Positions 1-10,810 of a DNA stretch of 64,000 bases are shown piece by piece (positions within the stretch are counted from its first letter, which is position 1; every line of letters begins with the position of its first letter). The stretch lies in contig CAUEEP010000750.1 in assembly GCA_958450365.1 (NCBI GenBank), forward strand, positions 892,501 to 956,500, given 5' to 3'. Position numbers and translations under genes: made by a program. Source of the DNA: Mesorhabditis belari. Taxonomy: Eukaryota; Nematoda; Chromadorea; Rhabditida; Rhabditidae. The notes beneath the pieces are model-generated. The model worked only from the letters and a program-made list of their open reading frames with translations, was not told the DNA's origin and did no database searches.

Positions 1-200
1 AGTTTGGATTCTTTTAGTTCGTTAAAATCTGGATAAAGGCACTGTACCACCCTCGGCATTTCTTTCGACCATTTTCCAATTCCACAATCAAATTGAACAA
101 TCACAGATCAAGATAAGATGAAAGCTGAGTTAGGGAATCATACCGACACACAAATAGACAATACAATGCTAAAATTTTTCACTTTTTAGTTTCAATCATT

Positions 201-385
201 TCATATCCCCGTTTTTACAGTTGAGGTCCAAAACTCAAGGGAAACCACTCGTGAAACATTCAAACTATCCTTGGAAAGAACGAAAGAAATGGCGCTTTTG
301 AAAGACAAAGTTCGGAAGACATTCGAAAAACAAGTTCTCGCAAAAGAGGCTCGAGAGCATGATATACACCAAAAGCACGTTTTTT
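201..385 (+). other. Possible upstream coding exon, charged and helical
   Basis: After the acceptor-like TTTTTACAG ending at 219 the frame stays open and is rich in Lys, Glu and Arg (RTKEMALLKDKVRKTFEKQ), as in a coiled coil. It lies just before the first recognisable Hsp70 exon and continues in the same frame to 549, so it may be that gene's first exon or the tail of a gene entering from the left. I do not recognise it. Confidence 0.25.
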
Positions 386-419
386 TCTTTTTTTATAAAA
401 TTACTCAAATCTTTTCTAG

Positions 420-3400
420 GGGTTACCGCAAATTCGTTGAGTCTTTGAGTATCGGCATTCATTTGAGAAATATGCAAGCCCGAGTCGCCGTTTTTGTGGG
501 AGACGAAGCGATTTGTATTCCGGCTGGGAATGGTAGTTTTTCGAGCTGAAGAGAGAATCAAAGAAAATTTAGGTCAAAACGTTTTCTCCGTGCCCTCGGA
601 GCAAAGCGTCTTTTTGGATTCATTTCTTGGGTCTTCAGAAAGCAGCACAAGTATGATCTTTGCACAACGTTAGTTACGTTAGAAATTGAGCCCGAGTTCC
701 AATTGGTATTGGGTTGTAAACCTGGCTTGAACCCAAATCCGAAACAATATTTATTGACAAACAAAAGAGCAGTTTAATGGAAATAGTCTCCATTATTTGC
801 GATGACTTTCGCCCATTTTACTGGCAATTAGCGGATTCCCCTCTGATAGAAAATTTTTGATTTCGAGCCAATATAGTCTTGGAGTCACTTTTTGAGGTCT
901 TCTCTATTTTGAAAGTGCTTTCCATCCAGGGAATGTTGCATCGATTGGAAAAGATGGTAAGCTGTAGAACTGAGGTCAGGAGGGTAAGCTGTAGAACTGA
1001 GGTCAGGAGGGTAAGCTGTAGAACTGAGGTCAGGAGGGTAAGCTGTAGAACTGAGATCAGGAGAAAATGGTGGATGGGGTAAGAACTCCCAGTTCAACTC
1101 GTGGATTGTTGAGCGGTCAACTTTACGGTATTTGAACTGGCGTTCTCGTGTTTAAGAATAATCTTTTTCAAATTCAGGCGCTTTTCCTTAAGTTTCTCAT
1201 CAAGTTTTTTGAGCTGGTCGCGCCTTCAAATTTGTTTTTAAAAATTGGCTAAAGTTAAATTGTTTGTAGGACTGGATAGCATTTTGAAATTTGCAAATTA
1301 GCAAATTTGCTATTCATTAGACCTAGTTTCTCAGCGTTTTTCATTTTTAAATTTTAAAGAAAAGCCAGGGATAGCAACAAAGACGGAATGGTCCAAATGG
1401 GTTGGTGAACTCAATAAAATGAATAGCTTCAATCGATTCGCCGACCTCGAAAACCCCTGGAGACAAATTTAGAGCTGAATATCTTTTTGTGTCATCAACA
1501 AAACAAAAGGGAAATCAAAGGAGAAGAAAAACTTTGATCCCGAATTTGCTCGGATTTTTGCTACAATTCTGCATTTTAAAAAGACTTTAAAGCTTTATTT
1601 TTATCTTGCTGATCAGCTGTCATCAGATCTTCTTTAGATAGACAATTAACCCGCGCCGGTGTGCTCTTTGAAATGGAAGAAATGTCACCAAGGACAAAGG
1701 CTTTAACAAGGCTTTTTCATGGATTAAATGTATGAACACGCCAAATCAGCTCTTTTATAATCTCTTAATTCACGCAACTACTACCAAATTTTAGCAATCT
1801 TGCGAAGAATTTCTTGGAAGGCCGATTCACGAATGCGCATTTGCGATCCCAAGTTATCTCTGCGATTTGGAAAAGCTGGAGATACGGAAAGCTGCAAAAA
1901 GTGCTGGTCTTCGAGTTTGCTACGGCTTATCAGAGCCGGTGGCCGCTGCTCTGGCTTCTGGGATCAAGAATTCAAGCAACAAGTCAAAGTACATCATGGT
2001 TTATCATTTGCGAGGTGGGTGAGCTTTGAAGGTTTCATTTTTTAACAGGGTTTATTCTAGTTTTGTCAGTTTTCAAGGCTCAAGTCCATGAAATTGTTAA
2101 TGTTAATGTTAATGTTAATAAAAATTACCGTAATCTCGCTTATTTTGATTCAATAAAACAACTTTTTCAATCTACCAAATATGCAAATATTGTTTGTAAA
2201 TCACTTGCAAGTTTGCTGATTTAGGTGACGGTGTTATCGTATCGATTCTCGAGATAAAACAAGATCATTTCAAAGTGTTATCAACATCAAAAAGTAGCAC
2301 CGGTAGTCAAGCTCTTGAAATAGAGTTGGCCGTTTATTTAATGAGAAAAATCAAAAAGGATTTCAACGAAACGCTCACTTTTGAACGAGCTCGTCGTCGA
2401 CTTTTACTCGCATGCGAACAAGCAAAGATTGATTTGACTCAACACGAAACGGTTTATTAGATTTTTAAACTATTGGGTTGATGAATTGAAAACTGCCGGC
2501 TATTGTCATATGTGATAGTTTGAGCACTTTCTTCAAACGAAACCCATTTTGATGTCAATGGAAAAGTTGGGATGAACAAAGATGACAATTCTCCTTTTAA
2601 GTCACCTCTAGAAGTCCACTCTTTTAATATTTTTAATTTTTTGGAAAGATTCGAACAAAAGGAACAGCTACGAAAGCTACGAAGCTCCACCTCTTTTTCT
2701 GTGTAGATTTTTCGTAGCTGCCCCTTTTGTTTGAAATACCTTACGAAGCTAAAAGCTAAAAGATATTCAGCTGAATGGGCAAAGGGGATACTCTGAAAGT
2801 ATAGTTATATCGATCATTTCATTGTATCAAAGTTCGTTATCTCGAAATTCGACTGTATCTATAAAAGCCCGATGCTTATTGATAAATTTAGCCATAAGTT
2901 CCTTATTGATATTATTTTGTGGCTATATTAAGTAAAAACTCTGCTCCAGAAGGGATCACTATTGGGTTGGGTGAATTGAAAACTGCCGGCTATTGTCATA
3001 TGTCACAGTTTGAGCACTTTCTTCAAAAGAAACTCATTTTGGTGTCAATGGAAAAGTTGTAGAGAATCAAAAATCAAGCTTATATCCAAATTTTCAGAAC
3101 GATTCAAAAACTGGTTTTCAAGAAAGGCAAGAAATTTACGAATTTTCACAAAACTTGCATTTTAAGCGAAACTACTAAGTGTATCTTTTTGGAAATTCGG
3201 CTATAAGCCTAATTTTTTATTCTCTATAACTTTTCTATTGACACCAAAATGGGTTTCTTTTGAAGAAAGTGCTCAAACTGGGACATCTCTAGTTCTCGAT
3301 TTCTGAGTCTCACACTTGTCTCTCACAGAAGCTAAAATTCTACTACGTTTGAGCACTTCCTTCAAAAGAAACCCCGTCGGCGGTCCTTACAAAACTTTGA

Positions 3401-6400
3401 GCGCTTCTAACTTTTGACAGAGTGCTCCATAGCAAAAACAGAAAGCAGATTCGGATTCAGCGTGTAATTCTGCGTCGAATGGTCTGTGATCATTTGATTT
3501 GACCACATCCAGTTGACCATTTCAGTTGATTTTTCCATTCTCTTGTTAGATTCTCTACAACTTTTCTATTGACACCAAAATGGGTTTCTTTTGAAGAAAG
3601 TGCTCAAACTGGGCTGACGGCTGACATCTCCAGTCCTCCATTTTTGAGTCTCACACTTGTCTCACACACAAACCAAAATCCTACTACGAAAGAGGAATCC
3701 ACAAATTGCCTGTAAAATGGGCAGAAGTCATCAATAATAATGGAAATTATTTGGATTGAATTGATGGCTTTATGTTGAATAAATTTTAGTTCAAAGTCCG
3801 GCAGTTTTCAATTCACCAACCCAATAAGAATATAAATTTAGGCGTTAATCAACATTCCATCGTTGAAACTTTTTGACTTTAAAATCACGATCAAACGAAA
3901 GAAATTTGAATGGATTTGTCGGGACGTTTTTAAAGAAATGATAGCTCCGATAGATGTGGCTCTAAAAATGACAAATCTAAAGGCAAAACAGGTTTGGCTG
4001 ACTTTAATTATGCATTTGATTTAAATCTGCATTTGATTTAAATCCACGGTTTGCTTATTTTCATGATTTAACAAGTAACTCGTTTCTTTTTTAGATTTCT
4101 TTTTCAGATTTCTTTTTCAGATTTCTTTTTCAGATTGACGACTTACTAGTACTTGGCCATTCGACTCAAATTCAGAGGATTCAAGAACTTTTGAAAAGCA
4201 AAGTGAAATGCGAACACAAAAGTGCTGTAAACTCGGATGAAATGGTGGTTGAAGGTGCGGCGATTCAGGTGAGTCATTCATTGTTGTCATTCATTGTTGT
4301 CATTCATTATTGTCATTCATTGTTGTCATTCATTGTTGACTAGAAACTTAAATCCGATTCCACTGAGCAATTAAATCAAACAAATTTACAAAGAGACCTG
4401 AATTATTGTAATTTCAGGCAGCTAAACTCGGAGGCTACATTTCAAAGCGCTTAACCCAGTTGAGTTTCCGAGATGCAACCGCTCTGTCATTGGGTGTCCG
4501 ATTTCGAGGCAACCTCATGAAAGTTGTGATCCCGAAAGATTCACCGATTCCAATTTCAAAACAAATCACTTGCACAACAACGTACGATGGACAAAGCAGC
4601 ATGGAGATACAGGTGAATTTCAAAAAGAATAAGTTACTCAAAAGAAATGTGTTTTTAGATCTATGAAGGTGAAAGAGCAATGGCATCAGCTAACAGATTG
4701 CTGGGGACTTTACAATATAAAATTCGTCGTGGAGAAAAGGGGTTCGTTCATGCGACTGTGAGTTTCAACGTGCATCGAAGAGGCGAATTGGAAGTGTTTA
4801 TTGAGGATCCGCTCACAAACGACTCGAATTTTCTCTCACTTCGACAATTGCGAGATGGTTTTTATGAAGCGGTAAATTATTGTTTAAATGTGAACTTCAC
4901 AGGATTAAGATAAAGTTTATGTACTAGACAAAATTCCAAGCCGAACCTAATTCCACCTTCGTTTTCTTGACCAATTCTTGGCCGATTGCTCTGAAATTTT
5001 CTCTATAAGCTGAGAATGTCGATTTCTATTTGTAGAGAAAATTTCAGAGCAATCGGTCAAGAATTGGCCAAGAAAACAAAGGTGGAATTAGGTTTGGATT
5101 GGAATTTTCCCATTTCTAGTTAGCAGTATTGTACCGTTGGGTCAAATCACGACTAGGGGAAAAGGGATATGTAAATTTGCGTGAACAAAAGTCACAAGAG
5201 TTGGCCAAGAAGGTGGAATTAGGTTCGGATTGGAATTTTCCTATGTCTGTACTCGTGCTCCTTAATATAATTCACCTCACCAGCCTTAAATTACGGGACT
5301 TTTACATAATTGTTCATACCTTAAGCTTAGGTGAGAGATAATTAAGAGATAAGAATGGATCTTGGTCTGAATTTTTAAATTTACAATTCTTAAATTTAGG
5401 ATGAAGTCAAAAGAGTGATCCAAGAAGCAAATAATCACGCTAAAGAGGATCAAGAATTCATCAAAAAAAACATTATACTGTCGGAGCTCGATGATTTGGC
5501 TTTTCAAATGGCAAATAATTTGAAAAGAGAGGTTTGTGAATTTTTAAGCTTAAATTTATTTCATGAAAATGACATTAAGCTTGAGTAGAGAGTTTCCAAT
5601 TGAATCCTTGGGTTGCAGGCAAGGTCGCAGGCAAGCAAGCAAGCAAGTAGGCAAGCAAGCAAGCAAGTAGGCAAGTAGGCAAGCAAGCAAGCAAGTAGGC
5701 AAGCAAGCAAGCAAGCAAGTAGGCAAGCAAGCAAGCAAGTAGGCAAGTAGGCAAGCAAGCAAGTAGGCAAGCAAGCAAGCAAGCAAGCAAGTAGGCAAGC
5801 AAGCAAGCAAGCAAGTAGGCAAGCAAACAAGTAGGCAAAGCAAGATCTCGTCTTGTCCAGAAGCTAGGTTCATTTCTGATTTCTGGCAGACCTACAGAGA
5901 GTTTCCAATTGAATCCTTGGTTTGCAGGCAAGCAAGCAAGCAAGCAAAGCAAGGTCTTGACTTGACCAGAAGCTATGTTCATGTCTGATTTCCGACGAAC
6001 CAGAGACCTACAAGGGAATAAGGAATTTCTAGGCAATCATGCCAATCAAAGAAGCGGCTATTTTTCAGAAATTGATGGAGTTTTTTGGAATTTGTTTTAT
6101 AATTGCTTTCTATAGTGATAGGTTTGTCAAAAATCGCGTTTTTCCGATGCATTCTGCAAAAACTAAAACCGGATTCGAAAGCAGCGTAAAAAAACGGCAT
6201 CGGATAGACTAGTTCTCATTTGGAAAGGCCACAGTGATTTAGTATCATTCCCTCGCTAGAAAATAAATCAGAAGCCAGCTCATAAAAGCCAAATTCTGCT
6301 TTGAATTCAAAAATACCTTTAAAACAATTCTAAACTTGAGTACGATTCACCGGAAAGAAAATTTCGAGAATTTTAGTTTTCAAAACTTGGAGAACCCTGG

Positions 6401-6550
6401 CTGACTTTGATCTCAAATCGTGGATACGAGGAGATGGGTTGGATTCACGAACATTCAGCTACGAAATCTAGGAGTGTTCTTGAAGTGAGACTTGATGCTT
6501 TGAAAAGATTTTGTGCGATAGCCAAGAGAAGAAAGACAAGATGGCCCTAG
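420..6550 (+). CDS. Divergent Hsp70-family protein (HSPA14/Ssz-like), multi-exon
   Basis: Exons chain in phase: 420-532, 573-668, 1638-1729, 1795-2014, 2225-2451, 3842-3991, 4134-4268, 4418-4612, 4659-4871, 5400-5531, 6377-6550 (TAG 6548-6550), about 580 residues. Seen: GIHL...RVAVF where Hsp70s have GIDLGTT...VAVF; EEFLGRPIHE...AIPSY and SEPVAAALASG of the nucleotide-binding domain; RGDGVIVSILE replacing the DLGGGT phosphate-2 loop; GHSTQIQRIQ replacing GGSSRIP; then LSLG and YEGERAMASANRLLGTL of the substrate-binding beta domain and a lid-like helix. Known: Hsp70s are ATP-driven chaperones; HSPA14 has a similarly weak phosphate-1 motif (GVHLGCT) but lacks the lid. Inferred: a non-canonical Hsp70 with poor or no ATPase activity, perhaps co-chaperone-like. 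The true start is unresolved: the frame is open upstream of 420 and an ATG at 289 is possible. Large introns at 2452-3841 and 5532-6376 hold mariner DNA and a CAAG array. It converges with the DOCK gene. Confidence 0.78.
776..850 (-). mobile_element. Mariner transposase C-terminal fragment
   Basis: On the minus strand this translates to a decayed version of the mariner tail (ESANCQ*NGRKSSQIMET), with the same KW/NNGNY-type codons found in the larger copies at 29.4, 37.2 and 62.1 kb. No terminal repeat remains. It lies in an intron of the Hsp70-like gene. Confidence 0.55.
958..1062. repeat. 27-bp minisatellite, four copies
   Basis: Unit of 27 bp starting TAAGCTGTAGAACTGAGGTC, repeated about four times almost exactly, with one G-to-A change in the last unit. 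The unit length is a multiple of three, so both strands show a repetitive open frame (CRTEVRRVS on +). That frame is an artefact of the repeat. Intronic in the Hsp70-like gene. Confidence 0.9.
2473..3824. mobile_element. Nested mariner derivative, family A
   Basis: Mariner ends TTGGGTTG..GAATTGAAAAC occur at 2473 and again at 2962, and the matching inverted end (TTTTCAATTCACCAACCCAA) closes at 3824 before TA. The outer copy was broken by a segment at about 2570-2960 that recurs at 36126-37235. Near the 3' end, + strand 3680-3760 keeps the transposase tail (YYERGIHKLPVKWAEV, then NNNGNYLD). No intact transposase remains. The element sits in the intron between Hsp70 exons 2225-2451 and 3842-3991. 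Confidence 0.8.
2570..2961. repeat. Dispersed repeat, copy without piggyBac insertion
   Basis: This stretch matches 36126-36423 plus 37154-37235 (shared landmarks: AAGTCCACTC, GAACAAAAGGAACAGCTACG, GATGCTTATT, CTCTGCTCCAGAAGGG). At 2876-2886 the sequence runs through without interruption where the other copy carries a 730-bp piggyBac derivative. Both copies abut a family A mariner end. Confidence 0.8.
4085..4133 (+). other. Tandem 3' splice sites before Hsp70 exon at 4134
   Basis: The 13-bp unit TTTCTTTTTCAGA is repeated head to tail, so three polypyrimidine-CAG acceptors precede the coding exon. Use of the last one keeps phase with the exon ending at 3991. Use of an earlier one would add 13 or 26 nt and break the frame. 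Confidence 0.65.
4275..4340 (+). repeat. 13-bp tandem repeat in an Hsp70 intron
   Basis: GTCATTCATTGTT repeated about five times directly after the 5' splice site at 4269, within the 149-bp intron. Confidence 0.85.
4925..5113. repeat. Palindromic foldback with a partial third arm
   Basis: Arms of about 85 bp (4925-5010 and 5029-5113) are near-perfect reverse complements separated by about 18 bp. A further copy of one arm end (AAGGTGGAATTAGGTTCGGA) recurs at 5209-5245. The whole lies in the Hsp70 intron 4872-5399. Confidence 0.85.
5620..5845. repeat. CAAG/GTAGG microsatellite array
   Basis: About 225 bp of GCAAGCAAGCAAGTAG in irregular order, with a short satellite copy at 5925-5948. The flanking segment (GAGAGTTTCCAATTGAATCC) is duplicated at 5589 and 5896, so the array plus flank was duplicated once. 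The Cys-Leu-Ala frames on the minus strand are artefacts. Confidence 0.9.
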
Positions 6551-7179
6551 AATAGTTTCATATTTCTTTCCGTGAATCTCTATAGCTTTTCAAATTCAAA
6601 TATTCCCCATTGAATCTATAAATTTTAGCATAATTTATTGCTCTTTGTTTCATTATTAGGATTTTGCAGTTGTTCTTAAAATCTCTGTTTGGAAAGCTCC
6701 TTTCGTTCTAGACTTTCCTGGAATTATGTTTTTTAGATTTTGTTCAACTGTAACTCTTTTTGTTGTTTTTTTTGTTTGACTTTTGTGATAAACAATTTTA
6801 TAGTCAAAACAAAAGTAATGAAGAGAATGTAGAACATTCAGCCGTCGTAGCCGATCGGATAGGAGGCTTGGCTCCTAGTCGGGAGGTTAAGGCTTTAATC
6901 CTAGCGGCTAGAAAGATTGGTTCTTTTTCCCGTTATTATGGGAAAAGAACCCGTTTCTCTCGTTATTATGGGTTTTTTTCTTAACAACATTTCGGCAATA
7001 GGGGTAATTAGGTGTAAAAATTTCCTCCATTGTGTTGTCATTCATTATTCGTGTCGAATAAATCTACTTTATTCAGATCTGTCTTTGTTTATCGGTAAAA
7101 GCTACGTGACATTTATGTTCCTTTTGAGTTTCCTGAGTCTTTGCCTAGTGTCTTATATGTCTGCTGAAACAATTAAAAA

Positions 7180-9570
7180 TTGTAAATTTATCTGTACCTT
7201 CTTTGCCTTCTGCATCTTCTCTGTCTGTAGAGAAAAAACTCTTTCAAATCTTTCTTTATTTGGTACAACTAAATAGCCACTCAAGGATTACAGACATCAT
7301 TCTTTCTCCCAGCCTCTTCTCTTACCTGTCCAAGACGATCTAATCCAATTGTCAATGCTGATAGCATGGGATTCAAAAAGAATGTTATATTATCTTTGTT
7401 CTCTATGCTTTACATTGTGACTTTGCAGCTAGTGTAAAAATAAATAGCCAATTATATTCTTTGAGAGTTAAACTCTAGTACCAAAACTGACTCAACAAAC
7501 AATTTCAACTTTCCGTCACATTTTTAAGTTCATTTCACTTATATTTCATTGCAAACTTTTATTAGAATCTTGAAAGGAAAGGAATTATGATTGAATTGAA
7601 ATGAATTATGATTTGAGAATGGAAATGCTATAAAGATTATGCAAAAAACATCTCAAGATTATGCAAGGATAGATCAGAGTTCAGTCTAGAAATCTATGGC
7701 TTTGAGAGAGAAATAGGCGAATAATAAAATAACCGTAAGCATAAGGGATAAGCATTTATCGTTATGTGAATCGTTGCACATAAAAGAATCTCAAAATCTC
7801 ATGAGAGTTAAATTCAAAGCAAAAAGAGTCAGTCTTGTCTCACAGTAGTCTCACAAGTGTCTCACAAGTATAAAATTTGGTTATATCTTTTCTTAGATGC
7901 TCCAGATGGGGCACGTTTATAGTTTAGAGCATAAAGTAAACTCTAGAGAACAACTTTCCCAATAAACCTGGGATTTTTTTTTGGTTGAATTTTTTAATTT
8001 GATATACTGATAGATTGATTTAAAGATTTGAACTCTCTATAAAACTAAATAATAAAATTTTACAACCGATTACAATGGAATGATTTGGCTTTTAACTGGA
8101 TGGCACATTTTAGGGTTTAGTTTGGCAATTTAAGCAAAAGCGGAATACCGCTAAAGGGATCAAAAACTGAAAATCAAATAAAGAACAGAATAAATTGAAT
8201 TGAAGATAGAAAATCAAGCGTTGACTCCACTGATCGTGTCCAGAATATGAATCGTTGAGCGCGGGAAATCAGGCTTTTCTTCCAATGGCCGACGGAACTA
8301 AACGGTATCTTCTTTGCCTTCTTCTATGCATCTTCTCTCTCTATAGATAAAAACTCTTTCAAATCTTTCTTTACTTGGTTTTTTTTGGCTTTCCTATTCC
8401 TTGGTACAACTAAATAGCCACTCAAGGATTATGGACATCATTCTTTATCCCGGCTTCTTCTCTTACCTGTCCAAGACGAGCTAATCCAATACTGATAGCA
8501 TGGGATTCAAAAAGAATGTTATATTATCTTTGTTCTCTATGCTTTACATTGTGACTTTTCAGCTAGTGTAAAAATAAATAGTCAATTATATTCTTTGAGA
8601 GTTAAACTCTAGTACCAAAACTGACTCAACAAACAATTTCAACTTTCCGTCACATTTTTAAGTTCATTTCACTTATATTTCATTGCAAACTTTTATTAGA
8701 ATCTTGAAAGGAAATGAATTATGATTGAATTGAAATGAATTATGATTTGAGAATGGAAATGCTATATATTGGGTTGATGCATAATTATCCGGACTTCTTT
8801 TATAAAAGATTTTATTTAACAAAAAATAACATAAATAGTTAGAAAAATATGTTTAATTGATTATTCTGGAGCATATTCACCGCCTACATCAATAACTGAT
8901 TGCCATTTGCTTGGAAGACGATCGATTCCACGAGCGAAGAATAAACGATCTTTGGAGGCAATCCACGCTTTAACATCGTCTATCAAGTCATCCAAATCGT
9001 TGTAGATCTTATTTGTTTGCCAATTTTTGAGCGATCGATTGACGTGGTAGTCCGTTGGGGCTTCTCCAGTTCTTTGAGATCGCGAAACGACTCTGCGGCA
9101 GACCATCCCTTCTCGAAGTGGTAGAGCATGATATGGCGAAGATGGATATGATTGTCAACACGCATTTTCTTCACTAAAGAATAACGAATATTTAAAAAAA
9201 AGAAATAGACAAAAAGCTTTCAAAACAAAAAAGATACAAGCACGCAAAAAGAAGTCCGGATAATTATGCATCAACCCAATAGATTATGCAAAAAACATCT
9301 CAAGATTATGCAAAGATAGATCAGAGTTCAGTCTAGAAATATAATGCTTTGAAATTGTAAATTTATATGTATCTTCTTTGCTTTCTTCTATGCATCTCCT
9401 CTGTCTGTAGATAAAAAAACTCTTTCAAATCTTTCCTTACTTAGTACAACTCAATAGCCACTCAAGGATTATGGACATCATTCTTTGTCCCAGCCTCTTT
9501 TCTTACCTGTCCAAGACGATCTAATTCAATTGTCAATGCTGATAGCATGGGATTCAAAAACAATGTTATA
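7180..9570 (+). repeat. Dispersed repeat in three direct copies
   Basis: Copy 1 covers about 7180-7710, copy 2 about 8310-8768 and 9282-9350 (split by a mariner element), copy 3 about 9350-9570. Shared text includes AGCCACTCAAGGATTA, TACCTGTCCAAGACGA and GATAGCATGGGATTCAAAAA. The copies differ by scattered substitutions and small indels. Function unknown; no terminal repeats recognised. Confidence 0.85.
8769..9279 (-). mobile_element. Mariner deletion derivative with intact ends
   Basis: About 30-bp terminal inverted repeats (TTGGGTTGATGCATAATTAT at the left, its complement at the right) are flanked by a TA duplication at 8767-8768 and 9280-9281. On the minus strand 9174 to 8983 encodes the transposase N-terminal helix (RHIMLYHFEKGWSAAESFRD), and 9037 to 8861 encodes the C-terminal tail (FFARGIDRLPSKW, then GGEYAPE). 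The two lie in different frames and are joined directly, so the DDE catalytic core is deleted. 511 bp; non-autonomous. The same repeat at about 7632 lacks the insertion. Confidence 0.9.
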
Positions 9571-10810
9571 TTCATAATTCAAGCGATTCTTTAAATTTTA
9601 AAGTTTTAATTAAATTGTGACCAGTTTAAAAGTTTTTGAGTTTAAAATTAAAAACTTAGAGCATGGAAATGTCATGATTATCCAGAACGCTTACAGTTTA
9701 GTTTTCACAGTTTCCGATAGACTTCGGAAAGCAGAACTTAACCAAAACCAAAACCACCAAAACCAAAAAGAGATCAAAACCAAAACCAAAACCAAAACTA
9801 ACCAAAACTCGCCAATATCTCGCGATTGGGAGGAGCTAGCGAAAATCTGTTTGCAGATTTGAAATCAGCGTCCAAAAATCTATCCCATAGGCTATTTTTT
9901 TGTTTCGAAATTTCGAGGGTGTGTTTTGGTCCTTTTTTCGGCCGCGAGATTTTGGGGAGTGAGAAAAAGCGAAAGGCATGTTAATTTATTGAGTTTTGGT
10001 TTGTTTTGGTGTTTTGGTTTTGGTTTTGGTTTTGGTCTGTTTTGGTTTTGGTTTTGTTTGCCGAACTCTAGTTTCCGAATCAACTCCCTTACTCGAAAGT
10101 AAAGCAAAACATCCAGCTTTCTTATTATAAACTCAGAAAACAGTAAAACACTTTTAAAATCAAGTTAGGACAATTTTGAAGGCCCAGCAAAAATGCTAAC
10201 AATCGCAACAGTAGGATTAGTCCAAATCTGATAAGCCAAAGATAATTCGACGCAGAATTTCAGGCTGATTCTGAATCTGCTTTCTGTTTTTGCAAAATAG
10301 CTTTCTATAAAAAGTTATACGTATTTTAAGTTTCAGAGTGAAAATGCAAAAATTTGGAGCCGAATAGATTGCCTTTATAACCGTTCTCCGGTTTTAGATG
10401 TGAACTAATGACATAGTGGATAAAACGCTTGCTTACAAGACGAGCCCTGCATTTTTTGCTTGAGTTTGATTTGTTTTTGGCAAAACTTTTGTTTTGTTTA
10501 AAACTTAAAACAAGTATAACTTTTTATAGAAAGCTATTTTGCAAAAACAGAAAGCAAATTCAAAATCAGCTTCATATTCTGCGTCGAATTGTCTATGGCT
10601 TATCACATTTGGATAAATCCTACTGTTGCTTTTCCCTTGTAAGGTTTATTTTCCTGGAATTGAGCTTTCCAAATCTGTTCTGTCTGTTAAATCAAGTTCA
10701 AGTTTGACTATTGGAATCTTGTCAACCTTGTCGAATCTCTAGTATCTCAATTTTGCGCTTAGAATCAAACCATTCTAAGCCATTACTCAAGTTCTTGTGA
10801 GTATATTCTT

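Larger units (their letters stand above)
6551..10810. other. Intergenic region between convergent genes
   Basis: No coding exon with family resemblance was found. The stretch holds a repeat present three times (7180-7710; 8310-8768 plus 9282-9350; 9350-9570), one mariner derivative at 8769-9279, and a pair of inverted AAAACC-rich tracts (9740-9815 and 9995-10060). A palindromic-looking Hsp70/DOCK spacer around 10240-10560 contains AAAACAGAAAGCA and its complement. Some short open frames (6760-7276) have no recognisable motif. Confidence 0.6.

Noticed and set aside
5556..6036. Long minus-strand frames rich in Cys, Leu and Ala
   Set aside because: Produced by the CAAG/GTAGG microsatellite; no start context, no splice sites and no motif.
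6760..7276. Two + strand open frames of 74 and 119 codons
   Set aside because: They overlap the three-copy repeat, have no splice or domain support, and are broken in the other copies.
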